Shown piece by piece: positions 18,382-27,613 of a stretch of DNA of 64,000 bases. The DNA lies in assembly GCA_031378845.1 (NCBI GenBank), contig JANNES010000015.1, positions 480,974-544,973 of the forward strand, in the 5' to 3' direction. The position numbers and the translations under genes were made by a program. The notes under the pieces were generated by a model that saw only the letters and a list, made by a program, of their open reading frames with translations, had not been told where the DNA came from and made no database searches. This stretch comes from JAJNPS01 sp031378845. Its GTDB lineage: Bacteria; Pseudomonadota; Alphaproteobacteria; Rhodobacterales; Rhodobacteraceae. Position 1 is the stretch's first letter. Each line of letters starts with the position of its first letter.

Positions 18382-19014
18382 TTGACACGCGGCGGCCGGG
18401 AAAAAGACCAAGACGAGCCGGAACGAAAGTGCATCGTTTCCGGGGAAAGCCAGCCCAAAGCTGGCCTCGTCCGCTTTTGTGTGGCCCCTGACAATGCGCT
18501 GGTGCCCGACGTCTTGGGCAAACTGCCCGGTCGCGGCATCTATGTGACAGCCGACCGTGCCGCGATCACCAAGGCCGCGACCAAGGGCCTCTTTGCCCGT
18601 GCCGCGCGCCAAGCAGTCACCGTGCCCCCCGATCTTGCCGATCTGGTCGAGGCGCTGCTGGCCCGGCGCGTCGTGGATCTGGTGTCGATGGCCCGCAAGG
18701 CCAGCGGTGCGGTGATGGGTTTTGAAAAGGTCAAGGACTGGCTCGTCAAGGGTCGCGCCAAAATCTTGATCCAGTCCTCGGACGGCTCGGAACGCGGCAA
18801 GGAAAAGCTGCATCCGCCCGGCGGTCCGGAGACTCTGATCACCATATTGTCGGCCCAGGAATTGGGTTTGGCATTCGGACGGGAACGTGCGATACACGCC
18901 GCGCTTGGCGCTGGTGGACTCACAACCCGTGTTGTAGAGGAAGCGGCAAGGCTTGCAGGACTGCGCGGGCATAGTGGCGGAATTTCCGCCGTGAAGGATA
19001 CGAAAGACGCATGA
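18382..19014 (+). CDS. YlxR-family RNA-binding protein fused to an L7Ae-like domain
   Basis: A 210-residue protein of the nusA-infB interval. The N-terminal YlxR/DUF448 domain (ERKCIVSGESQPKAGLVRF, PGRGIYVTADRAA) is followed by an L7Ae-like RNA-binding domain (RRVVDLVSMARKASGAVMGF onward). The start is a TTG at 18382; no ATG fits the conserved N-terminus, and the corresponding start in relatives begins at the same point. It ends overlapping infB as ATGA. Probably a nucleoid or RNA-binding accessory of the translation operon; function inferred from family only. Confidence 0.9.
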   Translation: MTRGGREKDQDEPERKCIVSGESQPKAGLVRFCVAPDNALVPDVLGKLPGRGIYVTADRAAITKAATKGLFARAARQAVTVPPDLADLVEALLARRVVDLVSMARKASGAVMGFEKVKDWLVKGRAKILIQSSDGSERGKEKLHPPGGPETLITILSAQELGLAFGRERAIHAALGAGGLTTRVVEEAARLAGLRGHSGGISAVKDTKDA

Positions 19015-21596
19015 ACGATACTGACGGCAAGAAACCCCTCGGCCTGGGTAGCGCTCCGCGTTCTGGTCAAGTGAAGCAAAGCTTTTCGCATGGCCGGACG
19101 CATGCTGTGCTGGTTGAGACCAAACGCAAGCGCGTGATCGTGCCGGCCAAGCCGGGCGCGCCCGGTACTGCTGCGTCCGGGTCCGCATCGCATCTTGGCG
19201 ATCCGTCCAAGCGTCCCCAAGGCATCTCCGATGCCGAAATGGAACGCCGTCTCGGGGCATGGAAAGCCGCCAAGGCGCAAGAGGCGGATGACGCCATCAA
19301 ACGCGCCGAAGATGACCGGGTCCGCGAAGAAGACCGCGCCCGCCGTCGCGAAGAGAATGAGGTCAAGGATCGCGAGGAAAAGGCCCGTGAGGCCGCCAAG
19401 CGTCAAAAGGCCGAAGATGACGCCCGCGCCCTGCGTGAAGAGGCCGAGGCCAAAGAGCAGGCCGCTGTCGCCCGCAAGGCCGATGTTCTGGGAACCCGGC
19501 CACGTTCCCCCGCCGCACCTGCCTCTGCTGAAAAGTCATCAGCGGCCCCGGCCTCCACAGCGACACCGGTCGTCGGTGATGATGCCCGCGGTCCCGCCTC
19601 GGCCAAGCCGGGCCTCAGCCCGCGCAAGACCGACCGCGAACGGGACGACCGCGCAACCGACCGCGACCGCGGTGCCAAACGCACCACCGAGGATGCACGC
19701 CGCGCTGGCAAACTGACGCTGAACGACGCACTTGCCGGTGAAGGCGGGCGTCAGCGCAGCCTTGCCGCGATGAAGCGCAAGCAGGAAAAAGCCCGCGCCA
19801 AGGCGCTGGGTCTGGGTCAAAAGGCCGAAAAGCAGGTGCGCGATGTGCAACTGCCCGAGGCGATCTTGGTCTCGGAACTGGCCAACCGGATGGCCGAACG
19901 CGCCGCCGACGTGGTCAAGTCGCTGATGAAGATGGGCCTCCTGGTCACGATGAACCAGTCCATTGACGCCGACACCGCCGAACTTGTGATCGAAGAGTTT
20001 GGTCACAAGGCAGTTCGCGTGTCGGACAGCGATGTCGAACAGGTGATCGACACGGTTCAGGACACCGATGACGACCTGATCCCGCGTCCGCCGATTGTCA
20101 CCATCATGGGGCATGTCGACCACGGCAAGACCAGCCTTCTGGACGCCATCCGCCACGCCTCCGTCGTCTCGGGCGAGGCCGGTGGCATCACCCAGCACAT
20201 CGGCGCCTATCAGGTGAAAACCGATGGCGGTGCGCAGGTCACCTTCCTTGATACGCCCGGCCACGCAGCCTTTACCTCGATGCGGTCGCGCGGGGCGCAA
20301 GTGACGGATATCGTTGTCCTTGTGGTTGCCGCAGATGATGCTGTGATGCCACAGACAATCGAGGCGATTGCCCACGCCAAAGCCGCCCGCGTCCCGATGA
20401 TCGTGGCGATCAACAAGATCGACAAGCACGACGCCAATGCCCAAAAGGTCCGCACCGACCTCTTGCAGCACGAGGTTGTGGTCGAGGCGATGTCCGGCGA
20501 TGTCCAGGATGTCGAGGTCTCTGCCAAGACCGGCCAGGGCCTCGACAAGCTGCTCGAAGCGATCGCTCTGCAGGCTGAAATTCTGGAACTGCGGGCGAAC
20601 CCCAAACGGGCAGCCTCCGGTGCGGTGATCGAGGCCAAGCTTGACGTCGGACGCGGCCCTGTGGCCACCGTTCTGGTGCAGAACGGCACCCTGCGGCGCG
20701 GCGACATCTTTGTGGTCGGCGAACAGTGGGGCAAAGTACGCGCCCTTTTGAACGACAAGGGCGAAAAGGTCGACGCGGCCGGACCCTCCGTGCCGGTCGA
20801 AGTGCTGGGTCTGACCGGTACGCCGCAGGCAGGCGATACATTGAACGTGGTTGAAACCGAGGCGCAGGCCCGCGAAATCGCGACCTACCGCGAAAAGGCG
20901 GCCAAGGACAAACGCGCGGCCGCCGGTGCCGCGACGACACTGGAACAGCTGATGGCCAAGGCTAAGGCCGACCAGTCCGTCGCCGAATTGCCCGTGGTGG
21001 TCAAAGCCGACGTGCAGGGCTCTTCCGAGGCGATCGTGCAAGCGTTGGAAAAGGTCGGCAACGACGAGGTTCGGGTCCGTATCCTGCATTACGGCGTCGG
21101 CGCCATCACCGACAGCGATGTCGGTCTGGCAGAGGCCAGCGGCGCCCCGATCATCGGCTTTAACGTGCGCGCCAATGCCTCGGCGCGCAATTCGGCCAGC
21201 CAGAAGGGTGTCGAGATCCGCTACTACTCGATCATCTATGATCTGGTGGACGATATCAAAGCCGCCGCCTCGGGCCTGCTCAAGGCCGAGATTCGTGAAA
21301 CCTTTATCGGCTACGCGCAGATCAAAGAGGTGTTCAAGGTCACCGGCGTAGGTCAGGTGGCGGGTTGTATCGTCACCGAGGGCATCGCGCGTCGTTCGGC
21401 CGGCGTACGTCTGCTGCGCGACAACGTCGTGATCCACGAGGGCACGCTAAAGACGCTGAAACGATTCAAGGACGAGGTCAAAGAGGTCCAGTCCGGTCAG
21501 GAATGCGGCATGGCGTTCGAGCGGTATGAAGATATCCGCGAAGGCGACGTCATCGAGATCTTTGAACGCGAAGAGGTCAAGCGGACGCTTGCCTGA
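19011..21596 (+). CDS. infB: Translation initiation factor IF-2
   Basis: GTPase that positions initiator fMet-tRNA on the ribosome. The 861-residue protein has a long charged Ala/Lys/Glu/Arg-rich N-terminal region (about 1-280), an IF2-N domain, then G motifs GHVDHGKTS, DTPGHAAF and NKID in the order expected, followed by the beta-barrel domains. Length and layout are normal for alphaproteobacteria. It overlaps the ylxR-type gene by 4 bases and is followed by a strong terminator, so it closes the operon in this window. Confidence 0.98.
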   Translation: MNDTDGKKPLGLGSAPRSGQVKQSFSHGRTHAVLVETKRKRVIVPAKPGAPGTAASGSASHLGDPSKRPQGISDAEMERRLGAWKAAKAQEADDAIKRAEDDRVREEDRARRREENEVKDREEKAREAAKRQKAEDDARALREEAEAKEQAAVARKADVLGTRPRSPAAPASAEKSSAAPASTATPVVGDDARGPASAKPGLSPRKTDRERDDRATDRDRGAKRTTEDARRAGKLTLNDALAGEGGRQRSLAAMKRKQEKARAKALGLGQKAEKQVRDVQLPEAILVSELANRMAERAADVVKSLMKMGLLVTMNQSIDADTAELVIEEFGHKAVRVSDSDVEQVIDTVQDTDDDLIPRPPIVTIMGHVDHGKTSLLDAIRHASVVSGEAGGITQHIGAYQVKTDGGAQVTFLDTPGHAAFTSMRSRGAQVTDIVVLVVAADDAVMPQTIEAIAHAKAARVPMIVAINKIDKHDANAQKVRTDLLQHEVVVEAMSGDVQDVEVSAKTGQGLDKLLEAIALQAEILELRANPKRAASGAVIEAKLDVGRGPVATVLVQNGTLRRGDIFVVGEQWGKVRALLNDKGEKVDAAGPSVPVEVLGLTGTPQAGDTLNVVETEAQAREIATYREKAAKDKRAAAGAATTLEQLMAKAKADQSVAELPVVVKADVQGSSEAIVQALEKVGNDEVRVRILHYGVGAITDSDVGLAEASGAPIIGFNVRANASARNSASQKGVEIRYYSIIYDLVDDIKAAASGLLKAEIRETFIGYAQIKEVFKVTGVGQVAGCIVTEGIARRSAGVRLLRDNVVIHEGTLKTLKRFKDEVKEVQSGQECGMAFERYEDIREGDVIEIFEREEVKRTLA

Positions 21597-21614
21597 TACG
21601 AATCAACACCTGAA

Positions 21615-21655
21615 AATGAACAAGGGCCGGATGCGACATCCGGCCCTTGTTCATT
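21615..21655 (+). terminator. Terminator after infB with a perfect 19-bp stem
   Basis: A perfect inverted repeat of 19 bp on each side with a 3-base loop (CGA), starting 18 bases after the infB stop. The outer part of the stem is A/T-rich, so it can act on both strands and may also serve the minus-strand gene cluster that ends next to it. Confidence 0.9.
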
Positions 21656-21670
21656 CTAAGGATTGTGCGT

Positions 21671-21817
21671 TCAGGAGGCTTTGACGGCCGAAACCGGCGG
21701 TCCGATCAAAGTCTTCCCATCGACATTGATCATGATCTGCCCGTCAGAAAGCTGGCGAACCAATAGCCCCTGCACTGAAACGCAACTTCCTATCGTGATT
21801 GTTCTGAGCATAGCCAT
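21671..21817 (-). CDS. Small conserved-looking protein of 48 residues, function unknown
   Basis: I recognise no function. The peptide MAMLRTITIGSCVSVQG continues to a GQIMINVDGKTLIGPPVS segment with alternating hydrophobic residues that suggests a small beta-rich fold. The start at 21817 follows GGGTGGGG; an ATG two codons later is possible. It lies 133 bases downstream of the mutT stop-distal start region on the same strand and faces infB. I think small genes of this type occur in related genomes, but that is recollection, not proof. Confidence 0.45.
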   Translation of the reverse strand: MAMLRTITIGSCVSVQGLLVRQLSDGQIMINVDGKTLIGPPVSAVKAS

Positions 21818-21950
21818 CCCCACCCATGCTGTTTCGCTTTTGTCGTGCGGCAATTCTCGCCTTTAACAGTATGTTTCAAAAGTAGCGCAAATTCGTAACA
21901 TTCAAACCTTAATTTTGCCTCAATTGGTAGCACACCGCAAAAAAACGCGT

Positions 21951-22349
21951 CTAGAGCCAGTCGCGCAGGATGGGAATCAGCGGCAAATCGGCCGGCGGCA
22001 TCGGAAAGTCGCGCAATTGAGCAGGTTTGGCCCAAGCAATGGACTGACCTTCCCGCCCCTGCGGTATGCCTTCCCACTTGCGACAGACGAAAAGCGGCAT
22101 CAGCAGGTGAAATGATTCGTAGGCATGACTGGCAAAGGTCAGCGGCGCGAGGCAGCTTTTCCACGTCTCGATGCCCAGCTCTTCGTGCAGCTCGCGGATC
22201 AGGGCAGCCTCGGGTGTCTCGCCCGGCTCCACCTTGCCACCCGGAAACTCCCACAAGCCCGCCATGGACTTGCCCTTGGGTCGTTGCGCCAAGAGGACCC
22301 GCCCGTCGCGGTCGATCAATGCGACCGCCGCGACCAGCACGATGGTCAA
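21951..22349 (-). CDS. mutT: MutT-type NUDIX hydrolase (8-oxo-dGTP diphosphatase)
   Basis: Removes oxidised nucleoside triphosphates from the pool. The 132-residue protein contains a complete NUDIX box, GGKVEPGETPEAALIRELHEELGI, beginning near residue 37 (positions in groups: GGKVEPGETPEAA then LIRELHEELGI). AQRPKGKSMAGLWEFPGG is typical of MutT. The start codon overlaps the argJ stop by 4 bases, so translation is coupled to argJ. Exact substrate preference is inferred from family. Confidence 0.93.
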   Translation of the reverse strand: MTIVLVAAVALIDRDGRVLLAQRPKGKSMAGLWEFPGGKVEPGETPEAALIRELHEELGIETWKSCLAPLTFASHAYESFHLLMPLFVCRKWEGIPQGREGQSIAWAKPAQLRDFPMPPADLPLIPILRDWL

Positions 22350-23674
22350 GACCGGTAATCCGCGTTGATCTCGACATATCGGGCGGTCAGATCGCAGGTC
22401 CAGACCGACCGTTTGGCCCGTCCCAGACCAAGATCCACCGCAATCACCAGATCCTGGCGCTTCATGTAGGCCGCTCCGTCCTCTTCGCGGTAGCCGGGCG
22501 CGCGCCAGCCGTTCTTGGCCACCAGAATGTCGCCGAACCTGATCGTCAGCCGGTCGCGATCCGCCGCTGCGCCTGACTTGCCGATTGCCGCCACGATGCG
22601 CCCCCAGTTCGGGTCCTGGCCCGCCACGGCCGTCTTGACCAAAGGCGAATTGGCGATGCTCATCGCGACCTTGTGGGCATCCGCCGCATCAGTGGCCCTG
22701 CTGACGCGCACTTCAACGAACTTGGTCGCGCCTTCGCCGTCCCGCACCACCTGATGCGCCAGCTGCATCATGATCCCGCGCAAGGCTGTTTCGAACGCGC
22801 GGGCGACCTCGCCCTTGACCGGAGCCGCCGCACTTTGCCCCGTCGCGCACAAAAGCAGCGCGTCCGACGTGGAGGTATCGCTGTCCACCGTGATCGCGTT
22901 GAACGTATCGCCCACATTGCGGTCAAGCATCCGTTGCAACGCCGCCGCCGGAATCTTTGCGTCCGTAAAGATGTAGACCAGCATGGTCGCCATATCGGGC
23001 GCGATCATCCCCGAGCCTTTGGCAATCCCGGCGATGCGGATCATCCCCCCCTCGCCCTCGATCTTGGCTGCAGCACCTTTGGGAAAGGTATCGGTGGTCA
23101 TGATCGCCTCGGCGGCCCAGGCAATGCCTTGCTCGGTCAGATCAGCCACCAGCTCCGGCACCTTGTCGGTGATTCTTGTATGCGGCAAAGGCTCGCCGAT
23201 CACCCCGGTGGAGCTGGAAAAGACGCGCGATGCGGGCAATCCCAGGGCCGCCGCCACGGACCCTGTGACCATGGCCACCGCCGCATCGCCAACCTTGCCG
23301 GTGAAGGCATTGGAGTTGCCGGAATTCACGACAATCGCCGCCCCCGCACCCTTTGGCACCGGCAGCGCGAGCTTTGACTGACAATCGCGGATGCAGCCCG
23401 CCCGCGTTGTGGACCGCGTGAACACCCCGGCCACGGTCGTCCCCGGCGCCAGCCGCACCAGCATCACATCGCGCCGATTGGCATAGCGCACGCCCGCCTC
23501 GACCGCCGCAAAGGCTGCGCCCTTGATCACCGGCAGCTTGGGAAACCCGCCCTTGGGCGCCAGCGCAGAGACCGGCTTGGCGGGCTTGGCCTTTGGCTTT
23601 GCCGCTTTGCTATCCAGCACTTTTTCCTTTTTCCTCAAGCGTTTGGCTTCGTCTTTCTGATCGGTCTTGGCCAT
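22346..23674 (-). CDS. argJ: Bifunctional glutamate N-acetyltransferase/amino-acid acetyltransferase
   Basis: Carries out the first and fifth steps of arginine synthesis by transferring acetyl groups between ornithine and glutamate. The 442-residue precursor self-cleaves in KGSGMIAPDMATML before Thr230, the nucleophile of the beta chain. VVNSGNSNAFTG is the other family signature. The first 40 residues are Lys/Ala-rich and longer than in most ArgJ proteins; the start is supported by GAGGGG seven bases upstream. Lies between ppiC and mutT on the minus strand, 11 bp after the ppiC stop. Confidence 0.96.
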   Translation of the reverse strand: MAKTDQKDEAKRLRKKEKVLDSKAAKPKAKPAKPVSALAPKGGFPKLPVIKGAAFAAVEAGVRYANRRDVMLVRLAPGTTVAGVFTRSTTRAGCIRDCQSKLALPVPKGAGAAIVVNSGNSNAFTGKVGDAAVAMVTGSVAAALGLPASRVFSSSTGVIGEPLPHTRITDKVPELVADLTEQGIAWAAEAIMTTDTFPKGAAAKIEGEGGMIRIAGIAKGSGMIAPDMATMLVYIFTDAKIPAAALQRMLDRNVGDTFNAITVDSDTSTSDALLLCATGQSAAAPVKGEVARAFETALRGIMMQLAHQVVRDGEGATKFVEVRVSRATDAADAHKVAMSIANSPLVKTAVAGQDPNWGRIVAAIGKSGAAADRDRLTIRFGDILVAKNGWRAPGYREEDGAAYMKRQDLVIAVDLGLGRAKRSVWTCDLTARYVEINADYRS

Positions 23675-23685
23675 GGCAACACCCC

Positions 23686-24534
23686 TCAGTTCGCCACAAG
23701 CGCGGCGTTGCGCATCAGTGCAGGGTCCAACGCCGCCTCTGGCCGCACGATCGTGGCCACATCCGTCAGTGTTTTCAGATAGGCCGCAATCGCCGCTTGC
23801 TCGACCTCGCCTGCCAACTCATCGCGCAATTCTTCGAGGCTCGGCTGTGCGGCCACCCGCGTTTCCTTCAGCTTGATCAGGTGCCAGCCAAACTGCGTTT
23901 GGATCGGCCCCGCGACATCGCCGGCCTTCATGGTGATGACCGCATCTTCAAACGGTTTGACCATCATGCCCAACCCGAACCAGCCCAGATCACCGCCATT
24001 GACGGCGGAGCCCGTATCGGTCGAATGCGCCCCCGCCAGAATGGCAAAGTCCGCGCCGCCCTCCAGTTCGGCCTTGAGAGATTTTGCCTCATCCTCGGTG
24101 GCCACCAGAATGTGCGCGGCATTGTACTCCGTCAGGGGCGTTGCATTCTTGACCCGTGCGTCATAGGCCGCCGTGACAGCCGCATCGGTCACAGCGTCGG
24201 TCACGACTTTTTCCAGCACGATACCGGACAGATAGTTCCGCCGGTCGTTCTCGATCCGCAACTGGTCACGCTTGGCGATCTTGTCGCCCATCGTCTGCTC
24301 CAGCAGAACCTGCTGGATCAGCTGATCCACCAGACCGTTGAAAAGCACGTCATCGGGCAGGCTCTGATACTGTTCGGGCAGGCTTTCGCGCAGAACGATC
24401 ACATTGCCGAGTGTGATGTTCACGCCGTTGACGGTTGCCACAACGCTGTCGGCGGTCGCATCTTGTGCCCTCACCGGGGCATTCAGGCATAGCAAGATCG
24501 CACAAATCGGCGCAAAGCCCTTGGGTATCATCAT
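23686..24534 (-). CDS. Periplasmic peptidyl-prolyl cis-trans isomerase (parvulin/PpiC type)
   Basis: Folding catalyst of the periplasm, 282 residues. A signal peptide ends near APVRA-QD, followed by a SurA-like helical N-terminal region and one rotamase domain (AAHILVATEDEAKSLKAELE, GGDLGWFGLGMMVKPFEDAV, TQFGWHLIKL). The start is taken at the ATG at 24534, nine bases after AGGAG; a GTG two codons earlier is too close to that site. First gene of the ppiC-argJ-mutT run and divergent from secA across 186 bp. It may help outer-membrane protein folding, as an inference from family. Confidence 0.92.
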   Translation of the reverse strand: MMIPKGFAPICAILLCLNAPVRAQDATADSVVATVNGVNITLGNVIVLRESLPEQYQSLPDDVLFNGLVDQLIQQVLLEQTMGDKIAKRDQLRIENDRRNYLSGIVLEKVVTDAVTDAAVTAAYDARVKNATPLTEYNAAHILVATEDEAKSLKAELEGGADFAILAGAHSTDTGSAVNGGDLGWFGLGMMVKPFEDAVITMKAGDVAGPIQTQFGWHLIKLKETRVAAQPSLEELRDELAGEVEQAAIAAYLKTLTDVATIVRPEAALDPALMRNAALVAN

Positions 24535-24720
24535 TCTCACACGCTCCTGATCGGTCCGCGATGCCGCGCGGCGTTGACTAAGGCCGCCCCAACCCCTAAA
24601 TCGCGACAGTCGCGTGCCCCGGGCAAGTCATGGCCTTCACTGCCCTTCTAGGGAAGGCGGCGAGGTCGGGCAAGACCATGCGCCACACGATCCGTTCAGC
24701 AACGACCATGCGGGGATAGC

Positions 24721-27456
24721 ATGTTGGGTTTTGGGGCCTTGGCCCGTAAAGTTTTCGGCTCTGCCAATGACCGCAAGGTCAAGGCCGTGCGTCCGCTGGT
24801 GGCCAAGATCAACGCGCTGGAGCCGGAGTTTGCCGCCCTCAGCGACGAAGGCCTGATCGCCAAGACCGCCGATTTCAAGCGCCGGGTTCAAGAGAGTGGC
24901 GAAAGCCTCGACGATATCCTGCCCGAGGCGTTCGCCAATTGTCGCGAAGGCGCACGCCGGGCCCTGGGCCTGCGCGCGTTTGATGTACAGCTTAAAGGTG
25001 GCGTTTTCCTGCATCAGGGCAACATCGCAGAGATGAAGACGGGCGAAGGCAAGACCCTGGTTGCGACCTTTCCGGCCTATCTGAATGCGCTCGAAGGCAA
25101 GGGCGTGCACATCGTCACGGTCAACGACTATCTGGCCAAGCGGGACGCCGAATGGATGGGCAAGGTCTTTGCAGCCCTCGGCATGACCACGGGCGTGGTG
25201 GTGCCATTCCAGAACGACGCCGACAAAAAAGCCGCCTATGCCGCCGACATCACCTATGCGACGAATAACGAACTGGGCTTTGACTACCTGCGCGACAACA
25301 TGAAGAACGCGATCTCCGACATGGCGCAACGCGGGCACAACTATGCCATCGTGGACGAGGTCGATTCTATCCTGATCGACGAGGCCCGCACCCCCCTGAT
25401 CATTTCCGGCCCCAGCCAGGACCGCAGCGACCTCTACATCAAGGTCGATGCGCTGATCCCGTCGCTGACAGCCGAGCACTTCACGCTCGACGAAAAGACC
25501 CGCAACGTGACCTACACGGATGAGGGCAACGAATTCATCGAACAAAAACTGCTGGAGCTGGAGATTCTGCCCGAGGGTCAGAGCCTCTATGATCCGGAAT
25601 CGACCACGTTGGTCCACCACGTGACGCAGGCCCTGCGCGCCCACAAGCTGTACCAGAAGGACCAGCAATACATCGTCCGCGACGGGCAGGTGATGCTGAT
25701 CGACGAATTCACCGGCCGCATGATGCGCGGCCGTCGCCTGTCGGACGGCCTGCATCAGGCCATCGAGGCCAAAGAGGGCACCGCGATCCAGCCCGAAAAC
25801 ATCACACTGGCCTCGGTGACGTTCCAGAACTACTTCCGCCTCTACGACAAGCTTGCCGGCATGACCGGCACCGCCTCAACCGAGGCCGAGGAATTTGCCC
25901 AGATCTACGGTCTTGGCGTGGTCGAGGTGCCGACCAACCGGCCGGTCGACCGCGTCGATGAACATGATCAGGTCTATCGTTCCGCGCGCGAAAAATACGA
26001 TGGCATCATCGCCTCGATCAAAGAGGCCACCGCCAAGGGCCAGCCGATCCTTGTCGGGACAACGTCGATCGAGAAATCTGAATTCCTGTCCGGGCTTCTG
26101 ACCAAAGAGGGCATCACCCACAACGTCCTGAACGCGCGCCAGCACGAACAAGAGGCGCAGATCGTGGCCGACGCGGGCAAGTTCGGTGCGGTCACCATCG
26201 CCACCAACATGGCCGGTCGCGGCACCGACATCCAGCTTGGCGGCAACGTCGAGATGAAGGTCCTCGAGGCGCTGGCCGCCGACCCCCACCTGCACCCCGA
26301 CGAGGTGCGTGCAAAGATCGAGGCCGAACATGCCGACGAAAAGGCCCGCGTCATCGCCGCCGGGGGCCTTTTCGTTCTGGCCACTGAACGCCACGAATCC
26401 CGCCGCATCGACAACCAGCTGCGCGGCCGGTCCGGCCGTCAGGGTGACCCCGGCCGGTCCTCGTTCTTTCTCAGCCTCGACGATGACCTGATGCGCATCT
26501 TCGGTTCTGAACGGCTTGATTCGGTTCTGTCGAAATTGGGGATGAAAGAAGGCGAGGCGATCGTCCATCCTTGGGTCAACAAAAGCCTTGAAAAGGCGCA
26601 AGCCAAGGTCGAAGGCCGCAATTTCGACATCCGCAAGCAGTTGTTGAAGTTCGACGACGTGATGAACGACCAGCGCAAGGCGATCTTTGGCCAGCGCCTC
26701 GAAATCATGGAGGCCGAGGACGTCACCGAAATCGCCGAAGACATGCGTTTGCAGGTCATCGACGATCTGGTGGACCAGTTCATGCCGCCGAAATCGTATC
26801 CTGATCAATGGGACGCACCGGGCCTCAAGGCCGCCATTTTGGAAAAGCTGTCGCTTGATCTGCCTCTTGCCGGCTGGGCTGCCGAAGAGGGTGTTGATCA
26901 AGACGGCATCCGTGATCGCATCGCCGAGGCTTCGGCCGCGCACATGGCCGGCAAACTTGAAGCTTTTGGCAAGGACTCGATGGAGAACATCGAAAAACAG
27001 GTCCTGTTGAACACCATCGATGCAAAGTGGCGCGAACACCTGTTGCGGTTGGAACATTTGCGTTCTGTCGTCGGCTTCCGCGGATATGCCCAGCGCGATC
27101 CGCTCAACGAATACAAGACCGAGGCGTTTCAGCTTTTTGAATCGCTTTTGAACGGCTTGCGCGTGCAGGTCACCGAACAGCTGTCGCGCATTCGTCCCCT
27201 GACCCAGGAAGAGCAGTCGGCGATGATGGCGCAGCTTTTGGCGCAGCAGCAGGCGGCGGCACCGGCACCCAAACCGGCCCCGGCACTTGCACCCGCGATG
27301 GCGTCCGCGATGGCTGATGGAGACGACGCCCTCACTGCCCCGCGCGCCGGTTTTGACGAGGCGGATCCCGCAACCTGGGGCAATCCGGGTCGCAACGATT
27401 CCTGCCCCTGCGGATCGGGCAAAAAGTTCAAGCACTGTCACGGCAAGCTCGCCTGA
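24721..27456 (+). CDS. secA: Preprotein translocase ATPase SecA
   Basis: Motor of the Sec export pathway. The 911-residue protein has nucleotide-binding motifs GEGKT in AEMKTGEGKTL and VDEVDSILIDEARTPL, the NMAGRGTDIQLGGNV helicase motif, and a C-terminal SEC-C zinc-binding tail CPCGSGKKFKHCHGKLA for SecB/lipid contact. An Ala/Pro-rich linker sits before the tail. Length is normal. Only a weak Shine-Dalgarno is visible before the ATG at 24721. Confidence 0.98.
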   Translation: MLGFGALARKVFGSANDRKVKAVRPLVAKINALEPEFAALSDEGLIAKTADFKRRVQESGESLDDILPEAFANCREGARRALGLRAFDVQLKGGVFLHQGNIAEMKTGEGKTLVATFPAYLNALEGKGVHIVTVNDYLAKRDAEWMGKVFAALGMTTGVVVPFQNDADKKAAYAADITYATNNELGFDYLRDNMKNAISDMAQRGHNYAIVDEVDSILIDEARTPLIISGPSQDRSDLYIKVDALIPSLTAEHFTLDEKTRNVTYTDEGNEFIEQKLLELEILPEGQSLYDPESTTLVHHVTQALRAHKLYQKDQQYIVRDGQVMLIDEFTGRMMRGRRLSDGLHQAIEAKEGTAIQPENITLASVTFQNYFRLYDKLAGMTGTASTEAEEFAQIYGLGVVEVPTNRPVDRVDEHDQVYRSAREKYDGIIASIKEATAKGQPILVGTTSIEKSEFLSGLLTKEGITHNVLNARQHEQEAQIVADAGKFGAVTIATNMAGRGTDIQLGGNVEMKVLEALAADPHLHPDEVRAKIEAEHADEKARVIAAGGLFVLATERHESRRIDNQLRGRSGRQGDPGRSSFFLSLDDDLMRIFGSERLDSVLSKLGMKEGEAIVHPWVNKSLEKAQAKVEGRNFDIRKQLLKFDDVMNDQRKAIFGQRLEIMEAEDVTEIAEDMRLQVIDDLVDQFMPPKSYPDQWDAPGLKAAILEKLSLDLPLAGWAAEEGVDQDGIRDRIAEASAAHMAGKLEAFGKDSMENIEKQVLLNTIDAKWREHLLRLEHLRSVVGFRGYAQRDPLNEYKTEAFQLFESLLNGLRVQVTEQLSRIRPLTQEEQSAMMAQLLAQQQAAAPAPKPAPALAPAMASAMADGDDALTAPRAGFDEADPATWGNPGRNDSCPCGSGKKFKHCHGKLA

Positions 27457-27613
27457 TCACGACTCAACCTTAGACTGAAACGGTCTGAAACAAGGCGGCC
27501 CATGCCCGGCTTCGGGCGTGATCGCGCTGGAATCATTCCCTCAATTTGCCACGTCTTCGCCCTCATTGACGCCTAACGCCAGACTCAAGCACCTTGGGGA
27601 TGGACGCGACGAC

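Noticed and set aside
16766..18388. Long open frame antisense to nusA
   Set aside because: Opposite a certain gene with intact domains.
19539..21437. Long open frame antisense to infB
   Set aside because: Same effect of codon bias; composition is unlike a protein and infB is certain.
27500..27520. Small GCCCG/CGGGC hairpin after secA
   Set aside because: Short stem and no T-run; too weak to call a terminator.
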